Source of the DNA: Halomonas alkaliantarctica
Lineage (GTDB): Bacteria > Pseudomonadota > Gammaproteobacteria > Pseudomonadales > Halomonadaceae
Reading direction: 5' to 3'
Assembly: GCF_029854215.1 (NCBI RefSeq)
Contig: NZ_CP122961.1
Coordinates: 2,728,001 to 2,792,000, forward strand
DNA: 64,000 bases
In this document: positions 19,101 to 25,813 of the stretch, in pieces
How the letters are laid out: each line of letters starts with the position of its first letter
Position numbering within the stretch: position 1 is the first letter of the stretch
Notes under the pieces: model-generated
Seen by the model: only the letters and a program-made list of their open reading frames with translations
Database searches by the model: none
Told to the model about the DNA's origin: nothing
Translations under genes and position numbers: made by a program

Positions 19101-22100
19101 CGCTGTCGCTGTTGTTGAGCACGGCGTCGATGCTGTTGACCAGGGTGGCCTGGCCACCCACGAAGGCGTCATCGGCGGCGGTCACTGCCACGCTGCCCGT
19201 GGTTTCACCGGCGGCGATGGTCACTAAGGAGCCGTCGGCGAGGCGGAACTCGAGGCCGTTGTGGCCACCGAGGTTAGCCCCGGCCGGGCCGGTCAGGGTG
19301 ACGGTGTAGGTGACGGTGCCGCCTTCGGCGACGCTGGATGTGTCGGCGCTGAGGGTGGCGGTGACGGTGTCGAGGGTGTCGACCACTTGCGTCTCAGCGG
19401 CGTCACCCAGGGTGACGTTCTCGAACGCGCTGCCGTCAGTGGCAGCCGCGCCTTCCAGGGCAACGGTGACGGTCTCGCCGTCCACGAACACGTCGTCGCC
19501 TTGGGCGTCACGGGTGTAGGTGGTCTCGAGCTCACCGGCGGCGATGGTGACGGTGTTGCCGTTGTCGAGCGTGACGGTGACGTCGCGGTCCACGGCTTCG
19601 CTGAGGCTGACCGTGAAGGTCTGCGCTTCGGCTTCGGTGAACTGGGCTTGGTCGGCCACGATGCTGACGCTGATCGCGTCACCGCCGTTGGGCGTGCCGG
19701 GGTCGCCCGGATTACCGGGGGTGCCGGGTTCGTCGGTAACAGTGACGCTGGTCTCACCGGCGGTGGCGAGGTCTTCGAACTCGCTGTCGCTGTTGTTGAG
19801 CACGGCGTCGATGCTGTTGACCAGGGTGTCCTGGCCACCCACGAAGGCGTCATCGGCGGCGGTCACTGCCACGCTGCCCGTGGTTTCACCGGCGGCGATG
19901 GTCACTAAGGAGCCGTCGGCGAGGCGGAACTCGAGGCCGTTGTGGCCACCGAGGTTAGCCCCGGCCGGGCCGGTCAGGGTGACGGTGTAGGTGACGGTGC
20001 CGCCTTCGGCGACGCTGGATGTGTCGGCGCTGAGGGTGGCGGTGACGGTGTCGAGGGTGTCGACCACTTGCGTCTCAGCGGCGTCACCCAGGGTGACGTT
20101 CTCGAACGCGCTGCCGTCAGTGGCAGCCGCGCCTTCCAGGGCAACGGTGACGGTCTCGCCGTCCACGAACACGTCGTCGCCTTGGGCGTCACGGGTGTAG
20201 GTGGTCTCGAGCTCACCGGCGGCGATGGTGACGGTGTTGCCGTTGTCGAGCGTGACGGTGACGTCGCGGTCCACGGCTTCGCTGAGGCTGACCGTGAAGG
20301 TCTGCGCTTCGGCTTCGGTGAACTGGGCTTGGTCGGCCACGATGCTGACGCTGATCGCGTCACCGCCGTTGGGCGTGCCGGGGTCGCCCGGATTACCGGG
20401 GGTGCCGGGTTCGTCGGTAACAGTGACGCTGGTCTCACCGGCGGTGGCGAGGTCTTCGAACTCGCTGTCGCTGTTGTTGAGCACGGCGTCGATGCTGTTG
20501 ACCAGGGTGTCCTGGCCACCCACGAAGGCGTCATCGGCGGCGGTCACTGCCACGCTGCCCGTGGTTTCACCGGCGGCGATGGTCACTAAGGAGCCGTCGG
20601 CGAGGCGGAACTCGAGGCCGTTGTGGCCACCGAGGTTAGCCCCGGCCGGGCCGGTCAGGGTGACGGTGTAGGTGACGGTGCCGCCTTCGGCGACGCTGGA
20701 TGTGTCGGCGCTGAGGGTGGCGGTGACGGTGTCGAGGGTGTCGACCACTTGCGTCTCAGCGGCGTCACCCAGGGTGACGTTCTCGAACGCGCTGCCGTCA
20801 GTGGCAGCCGCGCCTTCCAGGGCAACGGTGACGGTCTCGCCGTCCACGAACACGTCGTCGCCTTGGGCGTCACGGGTGTAGGTGGTCTCGAGCTCACCGG
20901 CGGCGATGGTGACGGTGTTGCCGTTGTCGAGCGTGACGGTGACGTCGCGGTCCACGGCTTCGCTGAGGCTGACCGTGAAGGTCTGCGCTTCGGCTTCGGT
21001 GAACTGGGCTTGGTCGGCCACGATGCTGACGCTGATCGCGTCACCGCCGTTGGGCGTGCCGGGGTCGCCCGGATTACCGGGGGTGCCGGGTTCGTCGGTA
21101 ACAGTGACGCTGGTCTCACCGGCGGTGGCGAGGTCTTCGAACTCGCTGTCGCTGTTGTTGAGCACGGCGTCGATGCTGTTGACCAGGGTGTCCTGGCCAC
21201 CCACGAAGGCGTCATCGGCGGCGGTCACTGCCACGCTGCCCGTGGTTTCACCGGCGGCGATGGTCACTAAGGAGCCGTCGGCGAGGCGGAACTCGAGGCC
21301 GTTGTGGCCACCGAGGTTAGCCCCGGCCGGGCCGGTCAGGGTGACGGTGTAGGTGACGGTGCCGCCTTCGGCGACGCTGGATGTGTCGGCGCTGAGGGTG
21401 GCGGTGACGGTGTCGAGGGTGTCGACCACTTGCGTCTCAGCGGCGTCACCCAGGGTGACGTTCTCGAACGCGCTGCCGTCAGTGGCAGCCGCGCCTTCCA
21501 GGGCAACGGTGACGGTCTCGCCGTCCACGAACACGTCGTCGCCTTGGGCGTCACGGGTGTAGGTGGTCTCGAGCTCACCGGCGGCGATGGTGACGGTGTT
21601 GCCGTTGTCGAGCGTGACGGTGACGTCGCGGTCCACGGCTTCGCTGAGGCTGACCGTGAAGGTCTGCGCTTCGGCTTCGGTGAACTGGGCTTGGTCGGCC
21701 ACGATGCTGACGCTGATCGCGTCACCGCCGTTGGGCGTGCCGGGGTCACCCGGATTACCGGGGGTGCCGGGTTCGTCGGTAACAGTGACGCTGGTCTCAC
21801 CGGCGGTGGCGAGGTCTTCGAACTCGCTGTCGCTGTTGTTGAGCACGGCGTCGATGCTGTTGACCAGGGTGTCCTGGCCACCCACGAAGGCGTCATCGGC
21901 GGCGGTCACTGCCACGCTGCCCGTGGTTTCACCGGCGGCGATGGTCACTAAGGAGCCGTCGGCGAGGCGGAACTCGAGGCCGTTGTGGCCACCGAGGTTA
22001 GCCCCGGCCGGGCCGGTCAGGGTGACGGTGTAGGTGACGGTGCCGCCTTCGGCGACGCTGGATGTGTCGGCGCTGAGGGTGGCGGTGACGGTGTCGAGGG

Positions 22101-23550
22101 TGTCAACTATTTCATGCGATGTGGCATTATTGACCAGATTAAGATCTTCGTAACCACTGTTGTTACTACCTTCAAGATTGGACGGTGCACCAATAGTGTC
22201 ACTATCAACGAATACATCTGGATCGCTGAACGTGAACTCGGTGGTGCCACTGGTGGCACCTGCCTCTACCGTAATAGTTTGCTGTTCACCATTAACATCG
22301 AAGGTGAAGGTCTCAGCCGTTGTCGGGGCGGTACCCAGTGTGATGGTGTAGATCACCGTAGCACCGTCTTCGTTACTACCTGCTACTAGGGTAGAGGTGA
22401 GCGTTGCATTAACGGTGTCACTATCATCTACCACATTGACCGTGGCGGTACTCTCGGTATTAAGATCCTCATAGTTACCACCCTCGGTCTCACTGATGCT
22501 CACCGCGACAGGGGTATTACCTTGCTGGAACTCGTCATCATCACGAGAAGTAAAAGTGACCTCCCCACTGGTCGCTCCAGCAGCAATAGTGATTTGCTCG
22601 CCATTACTTAGGGTAATGATAAGGTCGGTAATTGGAGCATTATCAACGCTAGCAGTGATGGTGATTGAATCACCTTCGGTGACCTGTTCAGGACCACTCA
22701 GCGTTATAGTCGTAGTATCGTCATCATCTACCACATTTACAGTATCGGTAGCGGTGGTATCGAGAGTGTCGTATCCACCGCCAGTAGCATCAGAAATAGT
22801 TAACGATTGAGGCTCGTCACCTTGAAGGTAAACATCGTCTGGGCGGCTATCGAAGGTTACGCTACCAGTGGTTTCACCAACGGGAATAATGATCTGCTGA
22901 CCGTTACTTAGAGTGATTACCAGCGGGCTATCTTGGGGAGCGTTATCGACACTCGCTGTTACTGTAATAGGTTGCCCTTCGATGATCTGCTGCGGAACAC
23001 TAAGTGTGATGGTGCCAGACAAGCCCGGAACCGGCTCTGGCGTCGGCTCAACCACCTCATCTTCAGCAGCTGCCGCATCGGGGGCACCGCCAAAGTCAAC
23101 GAACTCACTTTCTTCGAGGCCACCGGAAGTTTCAAAACTTAACGGGTCGGTTTGTTCGGCAATACGGGCAAGACGCACGAAATCATGTCCCTCGCCACCG
23201 CCGCCAGCGCCACCACCCGCGGCAGTTGCATCAAGAATATCGAGAAGGTCGCCTTCTTCATCTTCAAGCGCAGCTAACAGCGCTTCAAGATCCTGATCCT
23301 GGGCACTGGCATCTTCAGTGGACACAAGCTGGTCGCTGTCGAGTTCGGAAGAGACAACCACTTCTTGGCCGCCCTCCACGAAACTGCTGCCCGCGCCATC
23401 AGCAAAATCCAGTTCTACACTGCCATTACTGGAAGTAATGAGGACTTCACCTTCCTGCAACACATCACCAATACTCAGCTCACGCAGGTTACCTGATTCA
23501 TCACGTGCCCAAGCCTGACCAGAAATTGCAATAACGGTTGCAGCTGCCAT
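10147..23550 (-). CDS. lapA: Giant LapA-type RTX adhesin, type I secreted
   Basis: 4467 residues, no Sec signal. Residues 1-~125 form the retention module with a TAAG di-alanine LapG site at 109-112. Three Ig-like domains follow (~178-484), then 13 tandem copies of a 227-residue unit (~485-3435), further beta-sandwich domains (~3436-3830), and a VWA domain with MIDAS motif DTSGSM at 3865-3870. A beta-sandwich seems inserted within the VWA (~4055-4205). RTX nonapeptides (GGxGNDxLxGG type) at ~4235-4365 bind calcium, and the acidic last ~100 residues are the type I secretion signal. The ATG has a GGGAG site 6 bases upstream. LapB-LapC-LapE should export it and LapG/LapD control release. It mediates surface attachment and biofilm by analogy with Pseudomonas LapA; the ligand is unknown. 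Confidence 0.95.
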   Translation of the reverse strand: MAAATVIAISGQAWARDESGNLRELSIGDVLQEGEVLITSSNGSVELDFADGAGSSFVEGGQEVVVSSELDSDQLVSTEDASAQDQDLEALLAALEDEEGDLLDILDATAAGGGAGGGGEGHDFVRLARIAEQTDPLSFETSGGLEESEFVDFGGAPDAAAAEDEVVEPTPEPVPGLSGTITLSVPQQIIEGQPITVTASVDNAPQDSPLVITLSNGQQIIIPVGETTGSVTFDSRPDDVYLQGDEPQSLTISDATGGGYDTLDTTATDTVNVVDDDDTTTITLSGPEQVTEGDSITITASVDNAPITDLIITLSNGEQITIAAGATSGEVTFTSRDDDEFQQGNTPVAVSISETEGGNYEDLNTESTATVNVVDDSDTVNATLTSTLVAGSNEDGATVIYTITLGTAPTTAETFTFDVNGEQQTITVEAGATSGTTEFTFSDPDVFVDSDTIGAPSNLEGSNNSGYEDLNLVNNATSHEIVDTLDTVTATLSADTSSVAEGGTVTYTVTLTGPAGANLGGHNGLEFRLADGSLVTIAAGETTGSVAVTAADDAFVGGQDTLVNSIDAVLNNSDSEFEDLATAGETSVTVTDEPGTPGNPGDPGTPNGGDAISVSIVADQAQFTEAEAQTFTVSLSEAVDRDVTVTLDNGNTVTIAAGELETTYTRDAQGDDVFVDGETVTVALEGAAATDGSAFENVTLGDAAETQVVDTLDTVTATLSADTSSVAEGGTVTYTVTLTGPAGANLGGHNGLEFRLADGSLVTIAAGETTGSVAVTAADDAFVGGQDTLVNSIDAVLNNSDSEFEDLATAGETSVTVTDEPGTPGNPGDPGTPNGGDAISVSIVADQAQFTEAEAQTFTVSLSEAVDRDVTVTLDNGNTVTIAAGELETTYTRDAQGDDVFVDGETVTVALEGAAATDGSAFENVTLGDAAETQVVDTLDTVTATLSADTSSVAEGGTVTYTVTLTGPAGANLGGHNGLEFRLADGSLVTIAAGETTGSVAVTAADDAFVGGQDTLVNSIDAVLNNSDSEFEDLATAGETSVTVTDEPGTPGNPGDPGTPNGGDAISVSIVADQAQFTEAEAQTFTVSLSEAVDRDVTVTLDNGNTVTIAAGELETTYTRDAQGDDVFVDGETVTVALEGAAATDGSAFENVTLGDAAETQVVDTLDTVTATLSADTSSVAEGGTVTYTVTLTGPAGANLGGHNGLEFRLADGSLVTIAAGETTGSVAVTAADDAFVGGQDTLVNSIDAVLNNSDSEFEDLATAGETSVTVTDEPGTPGNPGDPGTPNGGDAISVSIVADQAQFTEAEAQTFTVSLSEAVDRDVTVTLDNGNTVTIAAGELETTYTRDAQGDDVFVDGETVTVALEGAAATDGSAFENVTLGDAAETQVVDTLDTVTATLSADTSSVAEGGTVTYTVTLTGPAGANLGGHNGLEFRLADGSLVTIAAGETTGSVAVTAADDAFVGGQATLVNSIDAVLNNSDSEFEDLATAGETSVTVTDEPGTPGNPGDPGTPNGGDAISVSIVADQAQFTEAEAQTFTVSLSEAVDRDVTVTLDNGNTVTIAAGELETTYTRDAQGDDVFVDGETVTVALEGAAATDGSAFENVTLGDAAETQVVDTLDTVTATLSADTSSVAEGGTVTYTVTLTGPAGANLGGHNGLEFRLADGSLVTIAAGETTGSVAVTAADDAFVGGQATLVNSIDAVLNNSDSEFEDLATAGETSVTVTDEPGTPGNPGDPGTPNGGDAISVSIVADQAQFTEAEAQTFTVSLSEAVDRDVTVTLDNGNTVTIAAGELETTYTRDAQGDDVFVDGETVTVALEGAAATDGSAFENVTLGDAAETQVVDTLDTVTATLSADTSSVAEGGTVTYTVTLTGPAGANLGGHNGLEFRLADGSLVTIAAGETTGSVAVTAADDAFVGGQATLVNSIDAVLNNSDSEFEDLATAGETSVTVTDEPGTPGNPGDPGTPNGGDAISVSIVADQAQFTEAEAQTFTVSLSEAVDRDVTVTLDNGNTVTIAAGELETTYTRDAQGDDVFVDGETVTVALEGAAATDGSAFENVTLGDAAETQVVDTLDTVTATLSADTSSVAEGGTVTYTVTLTGPAGANLGGHNGLEFRLADGSLVTIAAGETTGSVAVTAADDAFVGGQATLVNSIDAVLNNSDSEFEDLATAGETSVTVTDEPGTPGNPGDPGTPNGGDAISVSIVADQAQFTEAEAQTFTVSLSEAVDRDVTVTLDNGNTVTIAAGELETTYTRDAQGDDVFVDGETVTVALEGAAATDGSAFENVTLGDAAETQVVDTLDTVTATLSADTSSVAEGGTVTYTVTLTGPAGANLGGHNGLEFRLADGSLVTIAAGETTGSVAVTAADDAFVGGQDTLVNSIDAVLNNSDSEFEDLATAGETSVTVTDEPGTPGNPGDPGTPNGGDAISVSIVADQAQFTEAEAQTFTVSLSEAVDRDVTVTLDNGNTVTIAAGELETTYTRDAQGDDVFVDGETVTVALEGAAATDGSAFENVTLGDAAETQVVDTLDTVTATLSADTSSVAEGGTVTYTVTLTGPAGANLGGHNGLEFRLADGSLVTIAAGETTGSVAVTAADDAFVGGQATLVNSIDAVLNNSDSEFEDLATAGETSVTVTDEPGTPGNPGDPGTPNGGDAISVSIVADQAQFTEAEAQTFTVSLSEAVDRDVTVTLDNGNTVTIAAGELETTYTRDAQGDDVFVDGETVTVALEGAAATDGSAFENVTLGDAAETQVVDTLDTVTATLSADTSSVAEGGTVTYTVTLTGPAGANLGGHNGLEFRLADGSLVTIAAGETTGSVAVTAADDAFVGGQATLVNSIDAVLNNSDSEFEDLATAGETSVTVTDEPGTPGNPGDPGTPNGGDAISVSIVADQAQFTEAEAQTFTVSLSEAVDRDVTVTLDNGNTVTIAAGELETTYTRDAQGDDVFVDGETVTVALEGAAATDGSAFENVTLGDAAETQVVDTLDTVTATLSADTSSVAEGGTVTYTVTLTGPAGANLGGHNGLEFRLADGSLVTIAAGETTGSVAVTAADDAFVGGQATLVNSIDAVLNNSDSEFEDLATAGETSVTVTDEPGTPGNPGDPGTPNGGDAISVSIVADQAQFTEAEAQTFTVSLSEAVDRDVTVTLDNGNTVTIAAGELETTYTRDAQGDDVFVDGETVTVALEGAAATDGSAFENVTLGDAAETQVVDTLDTVTATLSADTSSVAEGGTVTYTVTLTGPAGANLGGHNGLEFRLADGSLVTIAAGETTGSVAVTAADDAFVGGQATLVNSIDAVLNDSDSEFEDLATAGETSVTVTDEPGTPGNPGDPGTPNGGDAISVSIVADQAQFTEAEAQTFTVSLSEAVDRDVTVTLDNGNTVTIAAGELETTYTRDAQGDDVFVDGETVTVALEGAAATDGSAFENVTLGDAAETRVVDTIDTTTLMLYDVSVDEGAGTGTISATLSNAAGQEFTVTLSNGSTITFAEGATEGTSTPFDIQGDDVYIDPESYEVTVVDQGDNNFEDLDTTDTATVNVNDTIDTTDVSISAIVTKTSVINVGNVDNTDSFTVTASNPNGSEGTISKVTGTNHDGFGVVGRTTGGGASSELGFGSAGSESIVVNFNNEVNNFDVQFAWRNNNERAKVEFFDEEGNSVGSAIVSGGGTSTEAFITYYDANGDVTRTERAQGGSDRIDNAYNFKPGSGDTFTSAEFTAVGYDDDYLIHSIAYKEVMNGDATSIGGTSDVIFEIETSNRPDESQFDFIDTFPTATVNIDGQEYIVNLDRNGKGSVAVETDGQSDLTAEVISVNGNFENVDVPVSLTLYKGDLETANNGDNTIQGGQGDDIILGDNGGAETNIQPGQNYNIALVVDTSGSMKFDLNGKENNVSYNESRMKLTIDALKNLSNQLAEHDGVVNVTLVGFAESATGWSFNNLTSANVGQLVERIEALSANGGTNYEAAFDKAAEWFNGQPSSDGSGNSFENLTYFLTDGDPTFSNSGDNGGGGTTNDKDMRDAIDAFGSLSEQSAVHAIGIGSGVTESRLEYFDNTGQMSFVKAPYGISVETLADFSDGNNWGNTNTWDKSSSGGSLDRSGRYNSMVITDTSANGLAYEVATPQFTIGADKYAGVSFAYYADIKLGDSASWQLQKLNGNNWQEVEGQGGSLSNMGRWDTVSSDMLEQGAYRIVLSVDDSSWWNNNNAALYIDNVTLTPYVLQGEVDIINSSNELDAALQGGSSTNELANVGDDIVHGGDGNDIIFGDTINTDALQWEGRELPPGSGLSALKEYLTVSNGGVEPSEQQLYDYIKAGHDEFNVAGDTRGGDDQLYGGKGNDVLYGQGGDDLLVGGEGNDLLYGGAGADTFKWEFGDQGAVNDPAEDQVMDFQLGEFGVDDEADRLDLADLLQDENSGNIDDYIFAEQQGDDTVLHIKSDGSLAADGSNADQHIVLKGVEMPQGGNSSDFIQSMLDNEQLKIDQ
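13246..22098 (-). repeat. 13 tandem 681-bp repeats inside lapA
   Basis: Thirteen head-to-tail copies with an exact 681-bp (227-residue) period, so any gain or loss of a unit keeps frame. Each unit encodes two Ig/Calx-beta-like domains, one opening DTVTATLSADTSSVAEGG and one opening DAISVSIVADQAQFTEAEA, joined by a Gly-Pro-rich linker GTPGNPGDPGTPNGGD. Copies differ by only a few single bases. The main amino-acid change is Asp or Ala in GGQ(D/A)TLVN: GTGTCCTGG (Asp) occurs at about 16421, 19826, 20507, 21188 and 21869, and the other eight copies have Ala. The copy nearest the C-terminus has NDSD instead of NNSD. The block is visibly richer in G+C than the flanking lapA sequence. Confidence 0.97.
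23215..23226 (-). other. Predicted LapG cleavage site (TAAG) in LapA
   Basis: These codons encode Thr-Ala-Ala-Gly at LapA residues 109-112, followed by a glycine-rich stretch (GGAGGGGEG). In Pseudomonas LapA the protease LapG cuts between the two alanines of a TAAG site at almost the same distance from the N-terminus. Cleavage here would remove the retention plug and free the adhesin from the cell. Confidence 0.85.
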
Positions 23551-23699
23551 GTAGATCTCCCGAACTAATAAAGAAGCCGATTTCTTGCGCTTTGCACTAG
23601 GGAATTATCGGCATATACCATCATCTTAGGCGGGTGAACTACAAAAAAGTATTGTACTGATGGACAGAAATAGGCTTAGGGCTTCTTACGCCCAAGTAA

Positions 23700-23747
23700 G
23701 GAAGGGAAAGCGCTCTTATCTGCTCGGTGTATTACAGTTAAGAGCGC
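23700..23747 (-). terminator. Probable terminator after the lapE-lapB-lapC-luxR genes
   Basis: A perfect 9-bp inverted repeat GCGCTCTTA (23710-23718) and TAAGAGCGC (23739-23747) with a 20-base loop begins 9 bases past the stop of the LuxR-type gene. On the minus strand it is followed by TTTCCCTTCC. It would separate the secretion genes from lapA, which then needs its own promoter in the remaining ~150 bp upstream of position 23550. No confident promoter is seen there. Confidence 0.5.
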
Positions 23748-23756
23748 CATAGCCCA

Positions 23757-24383
23757 TTAGTAGCTAGCGAGTTCCCTTATTGAAGAGAGCTTGAGCATTA
23801 ACTGCAGACGGTCACGTACCGCTAGCTTTTTGAAAATAGCACTTAAGTGAGCTTTTACCGTACGCTCGGTGATCTCTAGCTGGCGAGCGACCTCTTTATT
23901 GGTTGCCCCCCTTGCAACCGCCAGAGCAACGCCTCGCTCACGCTCGGTCAGCAAGTCCAGATAATCACTTCCGGCAGTTGATACCTCTTCCGTGCGACGA
24001 GACAAAGCCTTAAAGGTGCCGCCAATGACTTTCGCAAGCAACTCTTGACCAACCCACACTCCTTGATTGGTCACAACAAGAGCCACTTGCTTTAAAACAT
24101 CGGCCGTCGCCAGCGTGTGCACATAGCCACGGCCGCCGAGGTCTAATGCTTTAAGCGCCTCTTTGTCGTTAGGGGCATAGCTAAGGATGACCACCGTGGC
24201 GCCCATCAAAGCTAGGTGCTGGGTCAACTGTTGCCAAGAGGCAACGGTGGTTGCCACCCAAACCAAATCACCAGATCGAGCATTTTTTTCAATCACGTTA
24301 GGCGTTGAGGGGCGAGCATCGGGGAAAGCCTTTTGCCAGCGTGCCTTGAGGCTACCATCCATTGTCACAAACCAATGATCCAT
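23757..24383 (-). CDS. LuxR/NarL-family regulator with degenerate receiver
   Basis: 208 residues. The C-terminal part (residues ~143-203) is a clear LuxR-type helix-turn-helix (LTERERGVALAVARGATNKEVA, then ITERTVKAHLSAIFKKL). The N-terminal ~125 residues look like a receiver fold, but the expected phospho-acceptor Asp at the end of the third strand is Ala44 and the usual Lys of GYLLK is Thr90, so ordinary phosphorylation is unlikely. The segment GVWVGQELL aligns with the region where VpsT/CsgD regulators carry W-[FLM]-[TS]-R, but the arginine is Gln113. The start overlaps the lapC stop by one base (TAATG). Its position between the secretion genes and lapA suggests it controls the adhesin; that is inference. 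Confidence 0.85.
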   Translation of the reverse strand: MDHWFVTMDGSLKARWQKAFPDARPSTPNVIEKNARSGDLVWVATTVASWQQLTQHLALMGATVVILSYAPNDKEALKALDLGGRGYVHTLATADVLKQVALVVTNQGVWVGQELLAKVIGGTFKALSRRTEEVSTAGSDYLDLLTERERGVALAVARGATNKEVARQLEITERTVKAHLSAIFKKLAVRDRLQLMLKLSSIRELASY

Positions 24384-25813
24384 TAACGTTCCCCCATCGA
24401 ATCACGCCATGCCCGCAGAATGGGCTTGAGCAGAAACTGCATCACTGTTCGCTTGCCGGTTATAATATCTACCTGCGCGGTCATGCCTGGAATCACCTGC
24501 AGCGAATCCGCTACATTTTCCTCGGCAAGACTGCGAACTCGCACTAAGTAAAAGGTGTTGTCATCATCATCCGTGATGGTATCGGCGCTAATATGATCAA
24601 GTTCAGCTTTTAGCCCACCATAGATGGCGTAGTCGTAAGCTGTCAGCTTGATAGTGGCTGCCTGACCAGGGTGTAAAAACGCAATATCTTGTGGCGCGAT
24701 CCGCGCTTCGATCAACAATTGGTCATCGCTTGGAACAATATCGACCACCTCTTGCCCAGGTTGAGCAACGCCACCGATGGTGCTGATATGAATTCGCTGA
24801 ACCACACCATCTACCGGCGAACGAATTTCGGTCAATCTCACCCGATCCTGAAGACCGGTACCGGATTGTTGAAGCGCATTCAAATCACCCAGCGTTTCGG
24901 CAAGATCATTACGCCATTCGCTCCGGCGCTCTGCACCCAATTCCAGCAATTGCCCCTCGGACTCTTCTACTGCCGCTTCTAAACGGGAAACAGCTGCATC
25001 AGCTTGGTTACGCTCACCGGTCGCACGTGACAAATCTCGCTGCAGCCTCAGCACCTCAACTTCTGAAACAGCACCTGAATCCAACAATGGCCGCGTTAAA
25101 TTAAGCTCCTGGCTGGACATATTGGCTTCACGCTGGGCGGTATCGCGCTTGGCAATAGCCTCTCTTAACTCCTCTCTACGCTGGCGTATACGATCATTTA
25201 AAACATTTTCCTGTTCACGCAGCTCTTCGCGGCGGCTCTCGTAAACCGCACGCTCTTGAATCACGATGGAAGGTACTTCTTGGCGCAGCTCTTCATCGGG
25301 CTCAAAAGGTGAGTCCGTGACCAGGGCACGTAAGCGTTCCGCTTTTGCCTGTAAGGCATAACGCTGTGCTCGGTTTTCGCGAAAGTCAGAAACAAAGCGG
25401 GTCGGATCAATTTGCATTAATACTTGCCCCGCTTCGACTACTTGACCTTCTCGGATCATGATCTGCTCAACGACACCGCCGTCAAAAGATTGTATTTGCT
25501 GCAAATGGCTAGCTGGAATAACGCGACCGCTACCCCGTGTCACTTCATCAATAGGCGCAAAACAAGCCCATGTGATGAGTGCCACAAAAGCCAAGCAAAC
25601 ACCGTAGAGAAACAGACGCGCTCGCATGGGGTCTTGTTGCAACCGAGCCCAGTCAGTGTCGCTCGCCCAGTCGCGGCTTAAATGCGCAGAGGTAACCCGC
25701 CGTGCAAATACGCGATCCATAAAGGGACGGAACGGTTTTTTGCCCTTTTCAGAGAATCGACCAATGGCCTCGAAGCCTTTTTGTTCGGCGGTCTCAACTT
25801 TTTTCTTAGCCAT
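24383..25813 (-). CDS. lapC: LapC, HlyD-family membrane fusion protein of type I secretion
   Basis: 476 residues. A cytoplasmic basic N-terminus (~1-65) precedes one transmembrane segment (~66-86, LFLYGVCLAFVALITWACF). A lipoyl-like half motif near 100-140, a long coiled-coil hairpin rich in Glu and Arg (~145-310), the second lipoyl half and a beta-barrel domain (IRSPVDGVVQRIHI onward) follow. This is the periplasmic adaptor joining the LapB ATPase to the outer-membrane channel. Both ends overlap neighbours by a single base in TAATG junctions, with lapB upstream and the LuxR-type gene downstream, indicating tight translational coupling. Length and layout match LapC/HlyD adaptors. Confidence 0.93.
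   Translation of the reverse strand: MAKKKVETAEQKGFEAIGRFSEKGKKPFRPFMDRVFARRVTSAHLSRDWASDTDWARLQQDPMRARLFLYGVCLAFVALITWACFAPIDEVTRGSGRVIPASHLQQIQSFDGGVVEQIMIREGQVVEAGQVLMQIDPTRFVSDFRENRAQRYALQAKAERLRALVTDSPFEPDEELRQEVPSIVIQERAVYESRREELREQENVLNDRIRQRREELREAIAKRDTAQREANMSSQELNLTRPLLDSGAVSEVEVLRLQRDLSRATGERNQADAAVSRLEAAVEESEGQLLELGAERRSEWRNDLAETLGDLNALQQSGTGLQDRVRLTEIRSPVDGVVQRIHISTIGGVAQPGQEVVDIVPSDDQLLIEARIAPQDIAFLHPGQAATIKLTAYDYAIYGGLKAELDHISADTITDDDDNTFYLVRVRSLAEENVADSLQVIPGMTAQVDIITGKRTVMQFLLKPILRAWRDSMGER

Noticed and set aside
13246..22098. CRISPR-like or satellite interpretation of the tandem repeats
   Set aside because: The period is an exact multiple of three, the units are contiguous without spacers, and the frame encodes complete Ig-like domains. 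It is a protein-coding array.
13372..22389. Long open frames of 134-215 codons repeating every 681 bp on both strands within lapA
   Set aside because: They recur because the lapA repeat is nearly identical and G+C-rich. They lack ribosome sites and make low-complexity Gly/Val/Asp or Ser/Pro/Thr protein. They are shadows of lapA.
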